Assembly (NCBI GenBank): GCA_965221185.1
Contig: OZ244866.1
Coordinates: forward strand, 2,852,001 to 2,916,000
Reading direction: 5' to 3'
Origin: Aldehydirespirator sp965221185
Lineage (GTDB): Bacteria; Actinomycetota; Acidimicrobiia; Acidimicrobiales; Aldehydirespiratoraceae
Length of the DNA: 64,000 nucleotides
Shown here: one piece after another, positions 8,386 through 15,412 of the stretch
Numbering within the stretch: position 1 is the first letter of the stretch
Layout of the letters: every line of letters begins with the position of its first letter
Program-made: the position numbers and the translations under genes
Notes under the pieces: model-generated
Told to the model about the DNA's origin: nothing
Database searches by the model: none
The model's input: the letters and a program-made list of their open reading frames with translations, nothing else

Positions 8386-9574
8386 ATGAGGGGATCACCT
8401 CGGCTTGGGGGGTTTCCATCTCGCCTTCGGGGAGCATGAAGCGCCAGTAGACGATGCCGAACGGGCGGGCCTCGGTGTCGAGCCAGTTCGGGGTTCCTGG
8501 GTCGGTGTGGGAGATGACGGCGGTGAAGCGGCCGTCGGCGTCGGCGACGGTCTGGGCCCGGTTGAGCGAGATCGACCGGGAGGCGTAGTCGAAGGTCTGC
8601 AGGTGGCGGTTCCACAGGCACACGTTGGCGTAGCGGCACTGCGGCCAGCGGGCCCGGATGACCAGGGCCTCGTCGGGGCCGATCAGGAACGGGGCCATGG
8701 CGTAGGCGGCGTCGAAGGCGGCCAGGCCCAGGTCGCCGGGCTTGCCGGGGGGCGGGAACTGGTTGGGCACCCGCGAGATCCACGAGCGGGGCTGGGACTG
8801 GCCCGTCGGCGGGCGGTCGACGGAGAGCTCGCGCACCAGGGCGGCGACCCGGCGGATGCCGGCGGCCACGGAGGCGTCCGACGGGCGGGGCGGCGGGACG
8901 GCCGGGGTGCCGGAGGGGACGGCCGGGGTGCCGACGGCGAGGGCGGAGTCAGCAGCGCTGCCGTCGAGGACGGGTGTGCCACCTCGGGGCACCACTTCGA
9001 TGCGCATGGCCGGGACCCGGGCCGGGTCGGCGGCCGCGTGGGTGGCGTCCTCGAAGTAGTGGCGGGTGCTGATCGACCCGGCGCCCTCGGGCAGGGCCAG
9101 CCAGTTGCGCTGGCGGGGCTCGCCGCCGAGGAGGATCTCGAAGCGGCCGTCGGCGTCGACGTCGAACGAGGTGTCGTTGAGTACTCCTACGACCTGGTTG
9201 TCCATCGACCCCCACGCGGCGCCGGACTCCACCGTGACCGACACGTAGGTGGCGCCCTTCGTCTCGCCGGTCACCCGGTAGGCGTGGCCGGCGGAGATGG
9301 GGGCGTCGAAGTAGACGGCGTCGGGGTTGTCGCCCAGCAGCTTTCGGTCCGGCGAGACGATGCGATGGAACCGGGGAGCGGCCGGGTCGCGCTCGAACAG
9401 TCCGACCAGGCCCCACTGCAGGTAGTGCATCAGGGCCCGGTGCGCGCCGACAACATCGTCGGCGGTGTGCAGGTTCCATTCCGGCGACGCCCAGCGCCGG
9501 TCGACCTCGCCCAACAGGTCGATCAGCTCGTGCAGGGCTCGACGGGACTCGGTGTCCAAGAGCTGTTCACCCAC
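8363..9574 (-). CDS. DUF1214 domain protein
   Basis: This 403-residue protein resembles DUF1214 family members: a C-terminal beta-rich region with WPQCRYANVCLWNRHLQTFDY, then GRFTAVISHTDPGTPNWLDT and GIVYWRFMLPEG, which are typical of the family. A Pro/Ala-rich linker (about residues 205-235) separates an N-terminal domain. The family is related to DUF1254 proteins and has no agreed function. The GTG start is preceded by GGAGGT. Its C-terminus has been overwritten by a 35-bp repeat copy, which supplies the last residues (SSELPSRL), so the native end may have been slightly altered. Confidence 0.75.
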   Translation of the reverse strand: MGEQLLDTESRRALHELIDLLGEVDRRWASPEWNLHTADDVVGAHRALMHYLQWGLVGLFERDPAAPRFHRIVSPDRKLLGDNPDAVYFDAPISAGHAYRVTGETKGATYVSVTVESGAAWGSMDNQVVGVLNDTSFDVDADGRFEILLGGEPRQRNWLALPEGAGSISTRHYFEDATHAAADPARVPAMRIEVVPRGGTPVLDGSAADSALAVGTPAVPSGTPAVPPPRPSDASVAAGIRRVAALVRELSVDRPPTGQSQPRSWISRVPNQFPPPGKPGDLGLAAFDAAYAMAPFLIGPDEALVIRARWPQCRYANVCLWNRHLQTFDYASRSISLNRAQTVADADGRFTAVISHTDPGTPNWLDTEARPFGIVYWRFMLPEGEMETPQAEVIPSSELPSRL

Positions 9575-9594
9575 CTACCCCACCTCCGGAGAAC

Positions 9595-9698
9595 CTCGGC
9601 CGCACTGTGTGCCGCACAGACACAACACTCACCCCAAGAAACCGCCGACAAAATCTCGGCCGCACCGTGTGCCGCATAGACACAACACTCACCCCAAG
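9595..9698. repeat. Two direct 44-bp repeats with period 60
   Basis: Copies at 9595-9638 and 9655-9698 differ at two bases. They lie upstream of the DUF1214 gene and downstream of the sulfotransferase gene. The first copy can fold a short CTGTG/CACAG stem; the second copy breaks it. Confidence 0.75.
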
Positions 9699-9768
9699 CA
9701 TCGGCTGGGGCTGCCGGATGCCGCCAGCGCAGCCGACATGGTGCGAGTCAGCCCTCACCCAGCCTCAC

Positions 9769-11079
9769 TCAGCCCTCACTGGCTACGCCGAAGTGGCCGA
9801 TGTAGGGGGCCATGGCCTCCCGCAACGACTCGGCGGTGAAGCCCCAGTCCTCGGGCTGGTAGCGATGGACCCCGAACTTGCCCTTCGGCTTGTGGGCCAG
9901 ATAATCGAGCACGGCGGCGGCGTGGTCGTCGGTGAAGTCGCGGCCCATGCGGGCGTAGGCGGCGGAGAGGGTGGACACCGGGTCGCTTATCAGCTCGGCG
10001 AAGTGCACGTCCACGAAGCGCTCGGCGGGGACCGCGCCGGAGGTTCGCAAGTCCACCGAGCCATTCAGTCCAGCGGCGAAGACGGCCTGGACGTGCTGGG
10101 CTGCGCGGTCCACGTCCACGTCGTCGGTGCGCAGCCACTGGATCATGGCGGTGGTGCTCACCGTGGACGGCATGGTCTTGGCCGGGTCGCGGTGGGTCTG
10201 CACCACCCAGGCGTCGTCGAACTCGGCGAAGAGCAATGGCAGAAGCATCAGATGGGCCGGCGTTTTGAGCACCCACTGGGCGGGGCCGGCGCCGTGCTGG
10301 AGGACCTGGAGGAACTGCCGCTCATACGCGTAGTTCACGGCCGGGTCGGGCAGCCAGCCCTCCATGGGCACGATCATGCTCCAGTGGAAGCCGCAGAAGC
10401 TGCCCTGGGTGACGGTGACGCACTCCACCGGCAGGTCGGAGCGCAGCTCGTGGAGGGCCTGGAACTCGGGCTGGACGTCGGCCCAGAACTCCTGCTCGCA
10501 TTCGCTCAGCACCAGCGGCTCGGGCAGCGCCACGGCCCCAGCGCCCCCGCCGTCCGCCGCGGCCCCAGCGCCCCCGGAGTCCACCGCGGCCTCGGGCAGG
10601 GCCACCGGATATAGGGCCTCGGCCGCGGTGGGGGCCCGCAGGTCGGGGTCGAGGGCCAGCAGCTCGAACAGGATGGACGTGCCCGAGCGGGCCGGGCCGG
10701 TGATGATCACCGGGGCAGCCACCGGCCGGTCGCAGATCTCGGGGGCGGCGTCGATAGTCGCGGTGAGCAGCAGCCGGGTCCGCAGCGAGCGCAGCAGTTC
10801 CTGCTTGGTCATCAGCCTGCCGACCACGTGCATTCCCGAGGCGTCCACCGCGGCCACCAGCGCCTCGAAGCGCTCCTGCCAGCGGGGGTCGCCGAGGTCG
10901 CCTTCGGGCAGGCCGCCGAGGGTGGCAACCGCGGTGTCCAGCAGGTCGCCGGCGTCGAGGGACACCAGGTCCCGGGCGTGGCCGCCGACGGACCCGGCCA
11001 TGAGGTTGATGCGCCGCACCCAGTCGGGCCGGACCAGCCGGTCGGCCATCGGCGCCAGTGCAACCGGGCGTTGACTCAT
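9769..11079 (-). CDS. Sulfotransferase family protein
   Basis: This 436-residue protein has the 5'-phosphosulfate-binding P-loop-like motif GPARSGTS (residues about 128-135), preceded by a hydrophobic strand (APVIIT), the signature of PAPS-dependent sulfotransferases of the Sulfotransfer_3 type. A 3'-phosphate-binding segment is suggested by VVQTHRDPAKTMPS. Bacterial relatives sulfate lipids, sugars or small metabolites; nothing nearby identifies the acceptor. I place the start at ATG 11079 rather than an in-frame codon 18 residues upstream because family similarity begins around there. An Ala/Gly-rich insertion (about residues 178-191) is unusual. Confidence 0.8.
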   Translation of the reverse strand: MSQRPVALAPMADRLVRPDWVRRINLMAGSVGGHARDLVSLDAGDLLDTAVATLGGLPEGDLGDPRWQERFEALVAAVDASGMHVVGRLMTKQELLRSLRTRLLLTATIDAAPEICDRPVAAPVIITGPARSGTSILFELLALDPDLRAPTAAEALYPVALPEAAVDSGGAGAAADGGGAGAVALPEPLVLSECEQEFWADVQPEFQALHELRSDLPVECVTVTQGSFCGFHWSMIVPMEGWLPDPAVNYAYERQFLQVLQHGAGPAQWVLKTPAHLMLLPLLFAEFDDAWVVQTHRDPAKTMPSTVSTTAMIQWLRTDDVDVDRAAQHVQAVFAAGLNGSVDLRTSGAVPAERFVDVHFAELISDPVSTLSAAYARMGRDFTDDHAAAVLDYLAHKPKGKFGVHRYQPEDWGFTAESLREAMAPYIGHFGVASEG

Positions 11080-11185
11080 ACGGGCCGTCAACGTAGCAGC
11101 CCCGAGTGTTGGGCCAACCAGTGCGAATGGCACGTCGAGCGGTTAGACGGCAACATATCTTCGATGTTTCTCATATATTTTAAAG

Positions 11186-11214
11186 TTGCGACATGACTAC
11201 CGACCGGCTAGACT
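11186..11214 (+). promoter_or_regulatory. Promoter of the coiled-coil gene at 11240
   Basis: The -35 TTGCGA (11186-11191) and -10 TAGACT (11209-11214) are 17 bp apart, with the AGTTG and CATGA seen before the related genes. Here the first good start codon is 26 bases beyond the -10, so this copy would carry a short leader. Confidence 0.6.
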
Positions 11215-11239
11215 CAAACGTATTGAAGCGGGCGAAACA

Positions 11240-11503
11240 ATGACCTTGGGGATGTTCGTGACGCTGGCCGCGCTGATGGTGGGGTCGATCTGGAACCAGC
11301 ATCGTGAGAGCAACGCAGCGCGCGCCGAGAACACCCGCCAGATCGAGAGGCTCGGCGACCAGTTCGGCAAGCAACTCGGCACGTTGAGCGAGGTCATGAG
11401 CACTGTTCGGGAACGGCTGGCCCGCATCGAGGGACACTTGAGGCGGGCGCCGCCGCCAACGGGAGACCTCCCGGACCGCAACGAGAGCGGCGACTCCGAC
11501 TAG
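11240..11503 (+). CDS. Small membrane-anchored coiled-coil protein, family member 3
   Basis: This 87-residue protein has an N-terminal membrane segment (TLGMFVTLAALMVGSIW), a short charged helix and the conserved RERLARIEGHLR near the C-terminus that it shares with the genes at 240 and 5950, but none of the SHDQLRTDF units. I start at ATG 11240 because an in-frame TTG at 11186 is the -35 box itself. The gene lies between the sulfotransferase (divergent) and an EamA transporter 95 bp downstream on the same strand. Its role is unknown. Confidence 0.6.
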   Translation: MTLGMFVTLAALMVGSIWNQHRESNAARAENTRQIERLGDQFGKQLGTLSEVMSTVRERLARIEGHLRRAPPPTGDLPDRNESGDSD

Positions 11504-11597
11504 ACGGCTCCAGCCTGGCCTGCCGGGGCACATCGGGAGCTGGTGAGACGGGCAGAATACGATGTGAACTTGGTCTGGCCCGGCTGCCTCGAGGTGC

Positions 11598-12500
11598 GTG
11601 TTGACTGGGCATGATCCGGCTGGGAGTCGGGGGTCGACGGTTTGGGGGGTCGGGGCGGTCGCTTTGGGGGTGTCGCTGATCGGCACCATCGGGACCGCGG
11701 CCGAGCTCGGGCCAGACTCAGTGAGCCCGTTCGCGACCGGAGCCTGGCGGGGCGTGATCGGCGCGACCGGGCTGCTGGTGGTGTCGACACTGCGCGGGGA
11801 GGCGCCGTGGCGGTACCGGCTGCCCGTCCGCTGGGTGGTGCTCGGAGGGTCGGGGGTGGCGGCCAGCCAGCTGTTGTTCTTCGAGGCGATGGCCCGCACC
11901 GGCGTGGCGGTCGGAACCTTGGTGGCCATCGGCGTCGGCCCCCTGGTGGCCGGCCTCCTCGACTGGATCGCGTACCGTCAACGCCCCGACGGGCGCTGGC
12001 TGGCCGGGGTGGCGGTGGCGATGGCTGGGGTGGCCCTGCTGTCGGGCGGGGCCGCGGAGGTGGTGTGGAGCGGCGTGGCCATCGCGGCTCTTGCTGGCTG
12101 CGGCATCCCCTGCCAGGGGTTGGCGGTCCAGCAGCTGGCGATGGACCGGCCGCTGGTGACCACCATGGCCACCGTCGTGACCGCGGGGGCGGTGGCGATG
12201 CTGCCGACCGCGCTGGGCTCGTCGGGCTCTGTGTTCGCCTCGATCGAATCAACCTCCACGGTGATGTACCTCGGGCTGGTGACGGTGACGCTGGCCCATT
12301 CGCTGTGGGGCGCCGGCCTGAAGCGGCTCAGCCTGAGCGTGGCGGTGGTGGTGGGACTGCTGGAGCCGGCAGTGGCGGCCACGCTGGGGATTGTGGTGCT
12401 GTCCGAGCCGGTCACGGTGGCCCTGGTGGCCGGGATCTGCCTGGTGATGGTCGGGGTGGCGGTCACGTCACTGAGCACAACCGCAGAGCGCCGCCGCTAG
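11598..12500 (+). CDS. EamA/DMT-family transporter
   Basis: This 300-residue, very hydrophobic protein has about ten membrane helices arranged as two EamA halves (roughly residues 15-145 and 160-290), the layout of drug/metabolite transporters. A conserved late glycine-rich helix pair (LLEPAVAATLGIVVLSEP) matches the family's second half. Substrates in this family range from amino acids to drugs and cannot be predicted. The GTG start has only a weak ribosome binding site. A second EamA gene sits at 50926. Confidence 0.82.
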   Translation: MLTGHDPAGSRGSTVWGVGAVALGVSLIGTIGTAAELGPDSVSPFATGAWRGVIGATGLLVVSTLRGEAPWRYRLPVRWVVLGGSGVAASQLLFFEAMARTGVAVGTLVAIGVGPLVAGLLDWIAYRQRPDGRWLAGVAVAMAGVALLSGGAAEVVWSGVAIAALAGCGIPCQGLAVQQLAMDRPLVTTMATVVTAGAVAMLPTALGSSGSVFASIESTSTVMYLGLVTVTLAHSLWGAGLKRLSLSVAVVVGLLEPAVAATLGIVVLSEPVTVALVAGICLVMVGVAVTSLSTTAERRR

Positions 12501-12577
12501 CGACAGCCGGAGACACGCACGGAAGCACGCCTGGAATAGGCACGCGGAATACCTCGCGCAGGAATACAAGCTCGGCG

Positions 12578-13639
12578 CTAGCGCGGGCCGGCTGGCCCGG
12601 CATCAACCGCTTGGACGACTCGGTACCGGGGTGAGGTCCCGGCACGGCTCTCGGCCATGACCCGGACAGTGTCGAAGTCCGAACCGAGGGAGTCGCGAAG
12701 GTCCACGGCCGAGGCGGTCACCGCGATCAGCTCGCCGCCGGGCCGGAGCACGCTTTGGGACTCGCCGATCAGGCGGCGCAGCGTCGATCTAGGGACATGG
12801 GTGGGGAGATGGCTCAGCACCGCGTCGAAGCGCCGGTCGGTCAGAGCCGCAGTCCCGTCGCTGACGCGGACCTCGCATCGATCGTCGACCCCGTTGGTCT
12901 GTGCGTTGGTGCGAGCCGCCGCCACCGCGAGCGGGTCGATGTCCGCCATCACGACACGGACCTGCGGCCACCGCGAGGCCACCGCGATCCCCATCGGGCC
13001 ATAGCCGCATCCCAGGTCGAGGACGTCGCGCCATCCGTGCTCATGGGGCAGCGCCTCGAGCAGGAGCCGGGTTCCCTTGTCGATGCGGCTCTTGGAGAAC
13101 AGCCCGACGCCGGTCTCGAAGCGGAGGTCGTGACCGAGCAGAGCGGCCTCGACGGTCGGGGCGGCGCTCGTGGCGTGGGCTGTGGCCCGCACCTCCGGGC
13201 CTCGCACCGCCCGCAGGACCACCGCGGAACCGCTGCGGTGGGCTACTTCGGCGGCCCCGAACATGAGATCCAGAGTCTTGAGCTGGCGAGCCGATCCCCG
13301 TCTGCGGGCCGTCACCACGAGGAGCACCGCCCCCTCGCGCATGTGACCGGCGAGTTCGAGGAACTCGGCTGCGATCCTCGCTTGGCCGACATGTGAGCCG
13401 ACCTCCATCACCACTAGGTCGGCGCGCCCCGCCCCGGGTCCGGGTTGGACCGGGCCAGGCACCCCAGAGCCGGAAACACCCGAGGGGGAAACACCCGAGA
13501 CGTCTGAGAGGTCGTGGATGCTCGCTTCGGGCAGGAGAGCGGCCACCTCTCGCCGGGTGCTGCTGGCAACCCCGTGCACGATCACCGTGCGCGCCCCGAC
13601 GGGAACGAGCTGTGCGAGGTCAGTGAAAGCCTGCGACAT
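12578..13639 (-). CDS. RsmC-like class I SAM methyltransferase
   Basis: This 353-residue protein has the two-domain plan of the 16S rRNA m2G1207 methyltransferase RsmC: a degenerate N-terminal domain, the signature around GVGLFSKSRIDKGT (about 177-190) and SAM motif I VLDLGCGYGPMG (about 206-217), then ADIDP. The usual catalytic motif IV (NPPFH) is replaced by SHLPTH at about residue 276, so the same chemistry is doubtful. ATG 13639 is preferred to TTG 13645. A Ser/Gly/Pro-rich insertion (about 50-73) interrupts the N-terminal domain. It could be an rRNA methyltransferase with a shifted specificity or an inactive relative. Confidence 0.72.
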   Translation of the reverse strand: MSQAFTDLAQLVPVGARTVIVHGVASSTRREVAALLPEASIHDLSDVSGVSPSGVSGSGVPGPVQPGPGAGRADLVVMEVGSHVGQARIAAEFLELAGHMREGAVLLVVTARRRGSARQLKTLDLMFGAAEVAHRSGSAVVLRAVRGPEVRATAHATSAAPTVEAALLGHDLRFETGVGLFSKSRIDKGTRLLLEALPHEHGWRDVLDLGCGYGPMGIAVASRWPQVRVVMADIDPLAVAAARTNAQTNGVDDRCEVRVSDGTAALTDRRFDAVLSHLPTHVPRSTLRRLIGESQSVLRPGGELIAVTASAVDLRDSLGSDFDTVRVMAESRAGTSPRYRVVQAVDAGPAGPR

Positions 13640-13656
13640 CAGCAACCGCGGCGATC

Positions 13657-13923
13657 CTATCGCCTCCAGGATGGTGCTCCGGGGGCGGGGGCGCGGGCGG
13701 TATCAGCCGGCTTGGCGCTGCCCCTCCGCCTCGTCGTTGGGGTCGTGGATGGTGGAGTCGTCAGCTTCCGGCGGGAGGGGCGGTGCCAACCATTCGGGCC
13801 TCGGCGCAGAGTGATCTCGTTGTCGTGGACCCAGCGGTGGTGGGCATGGCACAGCATCGCCAAGTTGTCGATGTCGATACCCCCCTGTGACATTGGGATA
13901 AACGCCGAGGTCACAGAGCACGA
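13657..13923 (-). pseudogene. Remnant of an HNH endonuclease (DUF222/13E12-type)
   Basis: The segment reads GGIDIDNLAMLCHAHHRWVHD and a few downstream residues, the C-terminal HNH box of the 13E12-type HNH proteins that are abundant in actinobacteria. The first His and Cys part upstream is out of frame, and a plausible native C-terminus (ending DEAEGQRQAG at about 13703) lies in another frame, so there are at least two frameshifts. No complete reading frame can be restored here. It abuts the serpin remnant and a dispersed 46-bp repeat, which points to a recombination scar. Confidence 0.65.
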
Positions 13924-13926
13924 ACG

Positions 13927-13972
13927 GGCAGCGTCCCACGGTTTGGTGGGGCTTTCAGGTTGAGCCTCGGTG
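13927..13972. repeat. Copy 1 of a dispersed 46-bp repeat
   Basis: This block is repeated with about seven differences at 60912-60957, 47 kb away. Both contain CACGGTTTGGTGGGG followed by TTGAGCCTCGGTG. In both places it lies at the edge of degraded or unassigned sequence. Confidence 0.65.
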
Positions 13973-14543
13973 TGGGCTGCCGGCTGTGAGCTCGGCTGTG
14001 GTGGTGGTGTCGCGCTGGGGCGGAGGTGACTGAACTCGCCGTTGGGTGTGGGTCCGCTGCTTGTTTCAGGGTCTGTTCCCATTTGGGCATGGTGAGGTCG
14101 ACGGGCCCCGTTCGGGCGGTGCTGTGCAGACCGGTCAGTGTGGCGGCGTCGAGCGATTCCTCAAGGGACGTGAGCCCGGCGGGGTCGTGGGGGACGATGA
14201 GCCACATGGCGAGTTCGCCGTCCTGGTAGGGGAGTTCGACTGCGTCGGCGTGCTCGAGTTGGACGTAGCGGCGATGGACGGGTTTGCGGTCGCGCATGAA
14301 CGGCACCGTCACGGACCGGTTGTCGCCGGTGTTGAACTGGCCGTCGCTGGTCAGATCGGGCTGGAACGGCTCGACCCAGTTGGCTTTGAGGTACACCGTG
14401 TTGACGAGGACCAGCTCCTGGTCCTGGACGACGCCTGCGTCGACGATTGTGGGGATGAGGCCGCGGGTGCGCTCTGCCACCCACCGGTTGACGGTGTCGG
14501 CGTTGAGCCCCGGTGTCAGCAACCGGCTGTGAACTCGGCTGTG
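13958..14543. repeat. Imperfect direct repeats flanking the serpin remnant
   Basis: The left copy (13958-14001) and right copy (14501-14543) share the blocks GTTGAGCC and CCGGCTGTGA at the same spacing, with roughly 80 percent identity. They bracket the serpin-like segment on both sides. Confidence 0.6.
14052..14504 (-). pseudogene. Serpin fragment (protease inhibitor), degraded
   Basis: The translation carries the serpin core in order: VNRWVAERTRGLIP, LVLVNTVYLKANW, the FNTG/VPFM strand region, DAVELPYQDGELAMWLIVP and VDLTMPKWE. These correspond to the helix F/strand 3A, strand 6B and strand 2B-3B parts of serpins. The N-terminal third and the whole C-terminal part, including the reactive-centre loop, are absent, so it cannot inhibit a protease. 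A frame stays open on both sides, but the flanks are low-complexity and not serpin-like. The direct repeats at its edges suggest a cut-out or inserted piece. Confidence 0.7.
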
Positions 14544-14693
14544 GCGACGGCATCGGATGGGGGTTGGAGCTTCGCCATGGAGTGCTCTGAGAGGTAGCGG
14601 CGGGGGCACGGGCACATCGCCGCCGGGGCGTTGTATGGTGGCGGCGGTTTCCGGCGGGCGGCATCCACGCGGCGCCAGCTCGCTGGTTCTAGC

Positions 14694-15308
14694 TTGTCGG
14701 CACCCATACACAAGGGGGGACTGGTCCTGCTATCTCCACTGCGCCAAGACCTCCTCAGAATCCTTAAGGAATTGGGCCACCGCAAGCTCGACGAGCCGAT
14801 CAAGCTCGCATCGGGGGCGTGGTCGTCGGACTTCATCGACGGCAAGGAGGCCCTGGCCGAATGGCGCCATCTGCGCGTCGCCTGCGAGGCCATCACCGAG
14901 ACCGTCGCCGATGCCGGCCACAGCTTCGACGCCGTGGGCGGGCTCACCTTGGGCGCCGACGCCCTGGCGGTGGGCATCGCCGCGGTCAGCGACTGCCGCT
15001 GGTTCTTCGTGCGGAAGGAGGCCAAGCAGCGGGGCACCCGGCGATGGGTGGAGGGAGCCCAGATCGGGCCCGGCGACAGGATCCTGCTGGTGGACGATGT
15101 GGTTACCACCGGCGGGTCGATCTTCAAGGCGCTCGACATAGTCGATGAGACCGGGGCCCAGACCATGGCCGCAGTCACCCTGGTGGACCGCAGCGGCATC
15201 GCCGGACCGCAGTTCGAGCAGCGAGGCATCGCCTACTACCCGATGACGACTTACGAGTCGCTCGGGATCGACCCCGTCGAACCGGTCGCGGCAACAACCG
15301 CCAGCTGA
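14694..15308 (+). CDS. Orotate phosphoribosyltransferase-like protein
   Basis: This 204-residue phosphoribosyltransferase has the PRPP-binding signature ILLVDDVVTTGGSIF and the OPRT-like opening segment FGHRKL/SGAWSSDFID region, with a Lys pair (VRKEAKQRG) like the catalytic loop of PyrE. OPRT makes OMP from orotate and PRPP, but stand-alone PyrE-like proteins of this size can act on other bases. I place the start at TTG 14694 because the frame upstream crosses the serpin/HNH scar, but a start slightly downstream after AAGGGGGGA is possible. No other pyrimidine genes are close. Confidence 0.72.
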   Translation: MSAPIHKGGLVLLSPLRQDLLRILKELGHRKLDEPIKLASGAWSSDFIDGKEALAEWRHLRVACEAITETVADAGHSFDAVGGLTLGADALAVGIAAVSDCRWFFVRKEAKQRGTRRWVEGAQIGPGDRILLVDDVVTTGGSIFKALDIVDETGAQTMAAVTLVDRSGIAGPQFEQRGIAYYPMTTYESLGIDPVEPVAATTAS

Positions 15309-15412
15309 CCGCTGCAACCAGACCCTGCGCCGGCGGGGTGTCTGCTGGCGCCGCGCGGGTCTGGGCGGTAGACATCGAGGGTTCCGCGCGTTTGGACTCC
15401 GCCAGGAGGGGC

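Noticed and set aside
13657..14711. A functional HNH-serpin fusion gene
   Set aside because: The HNH motif is frameshifted and the serpin lacks its inhibitory loop and N-terminus, so both are remnants.
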